Shown piece after piece: positions 56,407 through 64,000 of a DNA stretch of 64,000 nucleotides. This stretch comes from Mesodorylaimus sp. YZB2_4. Its lineage: Eukaryota > Nematoda > Enoplea > Dorylaimida > Dorylaimidae. The translations under genes were made by a program, and so were the position numbers. Positions within the stretch are counted from its first letter, which is position 1. Each line of letters starts with the position of its first letter. Below the pieces are notes generated by a model that searched no databases, was not told the origin of the DNA, and saw nothing but the letters and a program-made list of their open reading frames with translations. The DNA is taken from positions 186,001 to 250,000 of the forward strand of contig JASANH010000239.1 of the NCBI GenBank assembly GCA_030248295.1, in the 5' to 3' direction.

Positions 56407-57351
56407 TCATGACCGTAAAAACTAAAATTTCTGAGAACTAAATATCTCAGAATCTGACCCATTCTCCGCAAGGAATCTCAAAATATGGGTGAGACTGGAT
56501 ATGGGTTATGCAAGTAGGATAAAATACTTGATCTGCTAATTTCTTATTGCCATGTTTTTGTATAACTTATGCCTTCTTCCAGCTAAATATTGTATTTTTT
56601 ATCTCAGTTCTCTAAAATTAAAGATTCTGCACTCAATTTGAATTTAACGCCTATTCGATTTTTTTAATTTCCATGCATAAACATGCAAAGTTTCACGAAG
56701 AAGCAAAACTCATCTAGATTTACCATTCGAATAGTCTACCTCCTGGAAAATATTTCTTTGAAGAACCCAATTCTAAAAAAAAGCTTAACTAGCTTTGAAC
56801 TAGTTGCACCTGACAGCATAAGCCGACTACTGCAAGTGGGGTTACATGCAAATGTGTTCGCACAGCAAAAGTTTATTGACCTATTGCATCAGGCTGTATG
56901 AAATCAAAACAAAAAATCTGCACTTCTAAACCAATCTCTGATTTGCTATACTAGAGCGCAAATGCAAAATCACAAGTGGGCTATTCTTTGTGCAGTGTAA
57001 AAAGTATTTTTCCTTCATTCCATAAGTAACAAAAGTTCGAACCAAGAAAAATAAAAAAAATCTGGTGGACTTATCACAGCGCCCTTTCAGATGATAAAAT
57101 CAGACATTAGCAACAACAATTGGCTAAAAAATCCCATACCCGCTTTTTGTGCTGCAATCTGACAAGGCGATGAATCAGCCAGTATTTGACACAGGGCAGA
57201 ATGGCATCTAGTATCTTATTTGAATTTTCCAGCATGAATATCTTTCAGCTAAATGTTATTCAGAAAATGCCACCGCTCGCATATATAAGCAAGGGCAAGG
57301 GCCAGAATAGCATAGCAGCCTGTTGCTGCCTGCATTTTGATCCGACCAAAA
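56407..57351. other. Intergenic between TIMP and the neprilysin, with a TATA box
   Basis: No exon supported. TATATAAG at 57282-57289, about 65 bases before the neprilysin start codon, is a good TATA box. The rest is unique AT-rich sequence. Confidence 0.55.
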
Positions 57352-60300
57352 ATGTTCGAAAAGTATCGTCTCCTGTTGCTTCTGATCGTCCAACTTTTCC
57401 AGTTTGGCGTTTCATCCTCTGGCTACGATGAAGAAATGTGGATCAAGGCTGGCCAATACTTGTTCGAGCACGTCAACTTTACGAAAAAACCATGCGATGG
57501 GTTCTTCGACCACGTTTGTGGCAACTGGTCCAGCTACAAAACCTTACAGAGTACAGGCTTAAGGGAGCAGATGGACGCCATATATGAAGCAGTCAGCAGA
57601 AACTTGAATCAAATCGATGTAAAAAGTGATGTCGCCACTTCATCTGAAAAAATCACCAAAATATTTTATGAAAGTTGTCTTGAAGTCCAATCGAATTCCA
57701 CAGAAACCTTTGAAACGATTATTGAAAGAGAGATTAACGAAATTTTATCGGATGCCCGGAATATTTGGAAATTAGCAGGGCGAATGAAGCAAAAGTTCGA
57801 CATTGACCTTGGTTTCGTTTTGCAGCTCGACCAATTTTTTCTTCCAAAAGGGGCTAATATCCAGATATCGCCTATTGAAAAAGACGAATTAGAAATATTT
57901 TACAAGATCGTAGCCCGTAAACTAGGCGATGATGCAGCTGAGAAGCTGAGAGAAAAAGTCGATGCGCTATTAAAGCAAGAAAATTATGACATAATATTGC
58001 TCTCTGAATTACCGCAACTTTTGCCAAAAATAGACTGGGTGCTTTATTTCGATACGCTCGCGCCAGAAGACATCAAAAAACATTTCCACGTGAGAACTTC
58101 CAATATTACAGTTGCTGTTTTTAATAAGAATGTGGTTGCTTTGTTGACTGAACCTTTGAATAATTTCAAGTACGCCGATTCTATAAGAGTGGCAGAGCAA
58201 TTGCTGGAGGAGAAATATCGAACTGATGCAACAGATCTGTCATCCGAGCGCTTATGCCTGGAAACAACGGTAAGTAATTTTTCTAGGCTTCTGCGTTTAA
58301 AGGACGGGTATATGGATAAGTGGTCGCGTAATCTTTGAGGTGATGCCGGGTGCTCCGCCTCCAATCTTAGCCAATCTGACGACCAGAAGAGTGGTCGTTC
58401 ACCCCTGACCACTCTGCTCATTGAGGAGAAGACAGGAAAAACAGTCGCCGTCTCTGTCTTTGTTAAACTCTGTCCTTGGTGTGAGCAAAGCGTCCAAGTC
58501 AAAAATATCTGCCATGAGCCATTGCTGCTAAAATTTTCACATTATCCTTTCGAAACTGCAGGTCCTCCTAAAGCCTAGAAACGCATCGAAACGACAAAAA
58601 TTTTTTAATTCACGCGAATCTTGCGGTGCTCAGCAGGCTTCAGGTGCTCACCACAGAGAGAGATAACTGAGTGCGTCCAGTGGGAAACTTTTTACATTTC
58701 CAATGAAACGGAAAAAATTAAATAAAAACTAAATATGGTACTGTATTTCGGCCCATGCTTGGATATGATGATCAAAGACTGCTACAGCGGTTAATCTAAT
58801 CAGATATCTGCGCGAATTCAACTTTCGACTTTCTGATGCATTTGTAGGTCCATGCAATGTTATGGTTTTTTCGAAAACTTTTGTTACAGTTGCCCTTCAA
58901 GACACTGAAAACTGAAAACTTTTTTGTAGGCAAAACATCTGGGTCCTGCCGTTGCCAAGCTGTACTTTAAAGAAATCGGTCAAAACATCAACGCATGGCG
59001 TCACGATTTGATAAAACTATTCCGCAAAACTGTCTCGGCTTTTCGTTTTCTCCTCGACGACGTCGATTGGCTGACTGACAAGGACAGGGAAAAAATCCAC
59101 GAGAAAATCGATCAAATTAAATTCTATTCAGGAATACCGGAATGGATCGAAGATGAAGCAAAACTTGTGGTGGAATCAAATCGATATTTCTTCAACAAAA
59201 CACTGTCTCGGATAAAGAATGATTTTCTGTTCAGACAGCAGAAGGTGGAACGCGCTTTGAGAAGAATTGCTCGGAATGAGGGACAGGAAGAAAGTGTTAC
59301 CATTGTGCCAAATGCTTTCTATTCAGTGGCCAACTCTATCCATTTATTATTTGGTGAGTCCTTCGTAGACCACGGATCGGGTCAGGTACTTTCGGGTCGG
59401 GTCGGGTCGGGTCAAAAACAGGTCGGGTCACTTTTTTGAAAGATCGGGTCAAACGGGTCAAAAATACAAATATTTTGCAAGTTACTACTATTAGCAAGTA
59501 CAGAAACCTTTTCATAGTTGTTCGACTCCAGGATTTGCAGTATATGCTTCATGAATGCATGCACAAAGTCTTTCATTCCACGTTCTCATTCTGCGTCACT
59601 TTCGAGAATGTCAGACGAATTATAAGCTGTGAGAATGACCAATTTTTCTGAGTAATTTCTGCAAAGGGAAGGGTCCATATGTGAGAGTTCTCATAAACAT
59701 TCTTGTTAACTCTGATGAATGAGTCGGACTAGCCATACTCTAACATAAGAAGGAATTGATAACTTTTAGCAGGTCGAAGGGGTATCTCCAGTCACATTTG
59801 ATTCCTGAATATGACATAACTTCCTGGGTATACGTGGCTGGAAGAGCAATATAGTCTGTACCCAAACACCAAATATGCACCAATAATAGCCCCCTTGACC
59901 ACCATCCATGTTACCATTGCAGAACACTTTGCTGTGTTCAAAAGTGATCGGTACCCTCACATCTCTCCATCAGTAGTGGAGGTTCTGACGTGAGCTAGTG
60001 TCCAGCACACTGTGACTTTGTGAGCAATATCTTTTGTGAAGACTAGATGCAACTCCAGCCCGGGGCTCATATATATTTAGGTATTTCTTTGTTTGACCAA
60101 GGATAAGCTGTGTCAGACTCCGAAAGTTATGACAGAGTTGTCTCTATTATCCATGCCTATTATTCGGATTGGTTAAATCTTGTCTCCAGTGGACAGACCA
60201 TAGTCGCTTTTAGATCTGAGGTTTTTAAAAAGTTATTTGACCACTATTGTGGGAAATATGAAGAAACGTTATTGCATTAACTAAGGATAACTTGGGAATA

Positions 60301-63300
60301 ATATAAGATGAAGATTCGCGTGCGATTCTCCATCTCATATTTCCTCACAGTCACCTTTACACCAACGCGACCTCTTTCTGAGCATTTGTGAATGGTTTCT
60401 ATCGCGAGGAACTTTAACTCCTTATACCGAATTCGGGTCAACCCGACCCGAAATTTCGGATTAGGGACTTTCGGGTCGGGTCGGGTCGGGTCGAACCGGA
60501 CCTGATCCGGTGTCTAGTCCTTCATAGTAACTCACAAAAATTCAAAACAAATCTTCGATAAATCTGAAAAGGGGAAATCCAGCCTCGAAATTATATTTTC
60601 TCGATAGACCACGTTTGCCTCTGCAAAATTATCGCTGACATCAACATGGGTTATCGCTGAAATTTTTTTCAAAAATCGCCTGAAAGAGGCGACTAGGCGA
60701 CTTTGGCCCACACGAGTCTGCCGTGCGGGTCTGAGTCAAGAGCGCGCACGCATTGTCCCGACTAAGAATTTTTTCCTTTTTGCTATTGCGTGGAAAAGAG
60801 GAGAAAGTGACCAGAATAAAAAATTATTCCTCCGAAAATGCAAAATTTTGGCGCGCCTTAGAAGATCCTCAGCGAGCACTTGAATAAATCGCTTATTCGA
60901 TGGAAACTTCGAAATGACGCAAATTCCTTTTACGTATTTCGTCAGCAAAATCCACCGGCAGAAGACGGCGAAAGTTGGAAATCACATTGGGTATGTTTAT
61001 CATGCGAAAGCGCTAAAAGACGGAACGGCGCCCTTCAACCATGCTGCCGCTTACATGTGAGGCATGAGGGAGCAAACGAAACGATAATGACAGATCCAGG
61101 ACAGGGTCACAATCCAAATTGTAATCCAAAAATGGTTGGTGAGGTCGAATCCAGACGCGAAGCTTGCAAGGAAGTTTAAAGAGGCAGGAAACGGCCTCTC
61201 CAAGCCTATTCAGAGGCTGCAGAAGGAATTACGAAGCGGTTTCATGGTATGGAGCAGGTATTAGTAGAGTAATTTCCCGACGTATGAGCACGTAAAACGT
61301 ACTCTATATCGCCGAGCCGAATAGAGCCAAGTCCAAGTCGAAGATCCCCGCCATTTGCTAGTCGAACATCAGCGGACAACGCGGGGTAGATGCAGCGCCT
61401 GACAGCCCATTTTGGAACGAACGTTGGTTATTGCACGCGTCACCAGATCCAGATTTCGTTCTCCTAATTTTCGCGAGCGATTTGGATCTGATATTGTTGA
61501 GCGAGTGCCATACTTGGGTCATTGATGGTACTGTCAAGGCCTGCCCTAAGCCCGATTTCGTTCAGCTTTATAGCATCCATGGATTCGGTCGGTTTGGAAA
61601 CGAAGCAGTCCCATGCGTCACTGCATTGCTTTCTGGTAAGTCGCAAGACCAGCATGGAGCTTTGTTTCGCCAGACACGCGATCGCATATTTCGTCAAATG
61701 GGTAATTTTGGCGCCGTTAAGAGAATTTCGGTCGATTTCGAACTGTCAGCCAACAATGCTATACGAATCGTATTTCCTAACGTTGTTATTTCTGGGTGTC
61801 CATTTCATTTCGGCCAAGCGCTGATACGGAAAATGCACAGCGAAGGGCTGCGGGGAAAATATCTGACGAAAGTTGAAAATCAGCTCGAACATCCAGTCAA
61901 AGCGTGGTTTGGAAGAGTCAGAGCTTTAGCCTCACTGCCATTGGAACTGGTTAGTTTGGGTTGGCAGGTCCTCGAATTCGCCTTCGAGCAGACTGTTTTG
62001 CCCGAAGCTATCGATCAGGAAGATACTGGTCCCCTGCGTTGCCGTTTATTTCCGGGAGACTTGGATCAATAACCATCATTTCCGCAATCCGTTTAAAATC
62101 ACTTCCGAAATGACGGGCTGAGGACGACTAATCATGCGGAAGGGTATCACTCGCCAGTCAAACCGCAACTGTTCCAGAGATGCATATGGCACTTCGCAAT
62201 TTTTTGCGTGCTATGCAGCAGGAACATAACCGGGTTCAGCAACGCATCAGGAAGCTGTATGAAAGATCCTGTGTATGAGGGATTGCATCAACAAATCAAT
62301 GCCGAAAAAGTTATTTTTACAAACGGTACGGGCCATTTGTGGCAACAAAATTTTGATGCTGGCGTTTTGTTTCATTTCAATAAAGGTGCTTACGAATTTT
62401 AAGTTGATTCGATACGTCAATACTTGAATGTTCAGCGTTATCGCATGGGCGACAAAATTACTGTACAGTAATATGGGAATGGTTGTAATTTGACAAACTT
62501 ATCATATGTAGCGATAATGAAAGGATCTTTCAAAACATATGAGCGTGCTAACGATAAGACAGGCCCATAAAATGACCCGTGCGCGCTCTTGACAGCGATT
62601 ACCTCAGGGAGGTGACCTCGCATTCGGAACAATGCGTGCGCGCTCTTGACGCGGAATCTGCTGTGCGACAGGGCGAGCGACCGGCTGCAAAATGGTCCTT
62701 ACTGGAAGAAGTGACTGGTGGAGCTTTTGTATCTGCGCTGCCCGGGTCGTGGCCTAGCAGGTTAAAGCGTCTTCCTCTCACGCTGAGTGAGCACTTACAA
62801 GGGAGGGTTCGACTCCCGCCTGGGTAAAAAACTGTTTGTCAAATATGTGTTCCTTAGCACTCGAGTGCTCTTGGCCTTGGATAAAGTATTACGTATGCAT
62901 GCCGAGTCTTCCTGAATAGTCCATGGCTAGGAATCATCTGAATGGGTGACACTCCTAGCTGCTGGCTCCGCGCAGAATACTGTGCCTATTGGTTTGCCAG
63001 TCAAGTAACTACTTTACACCTTTAGCCAGACATTATGCTTCTTTTTAGGATTTCTGACCCCGCCACGCTTCCACATGAATTATCCATTGGCTGTAAAATA
63101 TGGAACCCTGGGTGAGGCATTGGGATCGGATTTGCTTCAACCATGTCTTTCATCAGTTCATCTATTTAGGTCTCATATTAGGCCATGAACTAATTCACGC
63201 GCTCGATGGGAGCAATCTGCAGTATCCACCGCATATGACCGGCGAATGGCTGAGTCAACAAGCTTTTCAACAATTCGAAAAAAGACGGAAATGCTTCGAA

Positions 63301-63714
63301 GAGCTCTACGCCCGATCGGAAATCGGCAGCCACACATTCAGCGAGAATCTGGCCGATATCGATGGATTGAAAATAGCATATTTCGCTTACAAATCCCACT
63401 CTCATATTTCACAAGAAGAACCCCCGCTGCCTTATGTTCCAATTCAACGCGATATCCTGTTCTTTTTTGCTTACGCTCGCCAATGGTGCACTAATTCGCT
63501 TCCAATTTTCAACTTTCCCCCGAGTGATCCACGAAGCGATGAGCACAGCCCGGACAGGTATCGGGTCGATGTGGTATTACGCAATGTGCCCTTGTTCGCC
63601 CGCGCCTACGGGTGTCCATTGGGCAGCATTTTTGCGGCACTGAAGACTTGCAGCATGTGGGGCGACATCTACAATCCGCCACCAGCATTCTTCGCCCGCA
63701 AACATCAGAATTGA
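57352..63714 (+). CDS. Secreted neprilysin-like M13 metallopeptidase, 649 aa, 4 exons
   Basis: A zinc endopeptidase of the neprilysin/ECE family, which degrades extracellular peptides. Exons: 57352-58269, 58930-59353, 63049-63111, 63170-63714. The first ATG (57352) gives a signal peptide (LLLLLIVQLFQFG) rather than the usual cytosolic tail and type II anchor, so the enzyme is probably secreted. The N-terminal lobe begins with CDGFFDHVCGNW. The substrate-binding NAFY is present near residue 430. Zinc ligands are His474 and His478 in HELIH and Glu527 in ENLAD, with Asp531 supporting. C-terminal Cys pairs include a CSMW motif in place of the common C.VW. At 649 residues it is somewhat shorter than the typical 700-770. 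The 3.7-kb third intron, just before the catalytic exons, contains a GGGTC-rich element, a MULE relic and a SINE. The key residues are intact. Confidence 0.9.
59369..60515. mobile_element. 1.15-kb element with GGGTC-repeat ends, in the neprilysin intron
   Basis: Both ends carry GGATC and runs of CGGGTCGGGTCGGGTC. The outer bases are roughly inverted (ACCACGGATCGGGTCAGG against ACACCGGATCAGGTCCGG). The flanks AGTCCTTCGTAG (59357-59368) and AGTCCTTCATAG (60516-60527) match at 11 of 12 positions. They look like a target duplication starting inside the splice donor region of exon 2. There is no coding capacity. Confidence 0.6.
60880..62400 (+). mobile_element. MULE (Mutator-like) transposase relic with FLYWCH-type zinc finger
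   Basis: At 60880-61176 a frame shows a FLYWCH-like finger (HWVCLSCESAKRR, then PCCRLHV and GQGHNPNC). At 61440-62070 a 213-codon frame shows the MULE DDE core. It has VIDGTVKACPKPDFVQLYS (first Asp), SVDFELSANNAIRIVFP (second Asp) and GCPFHFGQALIRKMHSEGL. At about 62125 RTTNHAEGYHS matches the conserved RTNNHVEG box. Stops and frameshifts separate the parts, so it is dead. It lies in the third neprilysin intron in the same orientation as the gene. Confidence 0.85.
62745..62892 (+). mobile_element. tRNA-derived SINE copy, best preserved
   Basis: The head GGTCGTGGCCTAGCAGGTTA, B box GGTTCGACTCCCGCC, body GTTCCTTAGCACTCGAGTGC and tail CCTTGGATAAAGTATTA are all present. It lies in the third neprilysin intron, just after the MULE relic. 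Confidence 0.75.
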
Positions 63715-64000
63715 TATTACAGGTTTATTGAGATATTGCCATGTTATGCTGATTAATCAAGCATATTTTAATCAAGTTGGTAATTTGTCACTAATGAATG
63801 ATTTTATCAAGCTGCATGCATGTTTTTAAAACCTGACTACTCTGCTGTGAGATCACAAGGATAAGTAGGAACATCAACCTGCACAAAGAAGCTAAGCTCA
63901 CAGAGATGTGAAAAATTAGTTTTCTTAGCAGCTTATTTCGCTGACTTAAGCCTTTAAGGCAGAAATCATTTAGTACCAACATAGACAAAATTCCGTAGCT
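63715..64000. other. Downstream of the neprilysin gene
   Basis: AT-rich sequence with no gene or repeat that I can see. It probably includes the neprilysin 3' UTR. Confidence 0.5.

Noticed and set aside
1-64000. Operon with SL2-type trans-splicing
   Set aside because: Same-strand neighbours are about 1 kb or more apart, and no trans-splice acceptor pattern or short intercistronic spacing was seen.

Overview
The window is genomic DNA from an animal with intron-rich genes. A nematode is the best guess (about 75% sure). The reasons are short introns with strong GTAAG-type donors and compact TTTCAG/TTTAG acceptors, an EGL-3/PC2 convertase, a single-domain six-cysteine TIMP, a dense cluster of TGATAA sites like the nematode intestinal GATA element, and many long poly-G/poly-C tracts. 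The species is not identifiable. Exon models were assembled by hand: I followed reading frame, splice phase and remembered family sequences, and every multi-exon model closes in frame.

Layout, left to right. (1) 1.8-5.8 kb, + strand: proprotein convertase 2 (egl-3/PCSK2), 11 exons, with a GATA-site cluster in introns 1 and 2 and a decayed minisatellite in intron 7. (2) 7.7-9.0 kb, - strand: a small four-helix membrane protein with a myristoylation-type N-terminus. (3) 11.6-13.7 kb: a satellite of exactly 51 x 42 bp. (4) 14.4-23.9 kb, - strand: an MPP8 (MPHOSPH8) orthologue, with chromodomain, acidic linker, ankyrin repeats and C-terminal domain; its introns are full of foldback transposons. 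(5) 24.9-38.4 kb, - strand: FBXO11/DRE-1, 16 exons, complete, with introns carrying tRNA-derived SINEs, a TA-flanked pogo-like MITE, two GC-rich inverted-repeat elements and a minisatellite. (6) 40.4-42.4 kb, - strand: an apparently intronless secreted or GPI-anchored protein with FN3-like ends and a Q/G-rich centre. (7) 43.2 kb: an intron-containing tRNA-Tyr(GUA) beside a decayed tRNA-Tyr copy. (8) 45.6-47.6 kb: a decayed non-LTR retrotransposon. (9) 49.0-50.6 kb, - strand: an apparently intronless SLC46-type transporter. (10) 51.1-54.6 kb: a transposon graveyard, with TTAA-type foldbacks and a Harbinger element nested in one of them. (11) 55.0-56.4 kb, + strand: TIMP. (12) 57.3-63.7 kb, + strand: a secreted neprilysin-like M13 peptidase whose large intron holds a MULE transposase relic.

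Functional themes. PC2 and the neprilysin are the making and destroying ends of neuropeptide signalling, and TIMP is a metalloprotease inhibitor; their proximity may be chance. The most interesting pairing is an MPP8-type H3K9me reader (in mammals part of the HUSH transposon-silencing complex) whose own locus is crowded with palindromic mobile elements, in a lineage where I would not have expected HUSH components.
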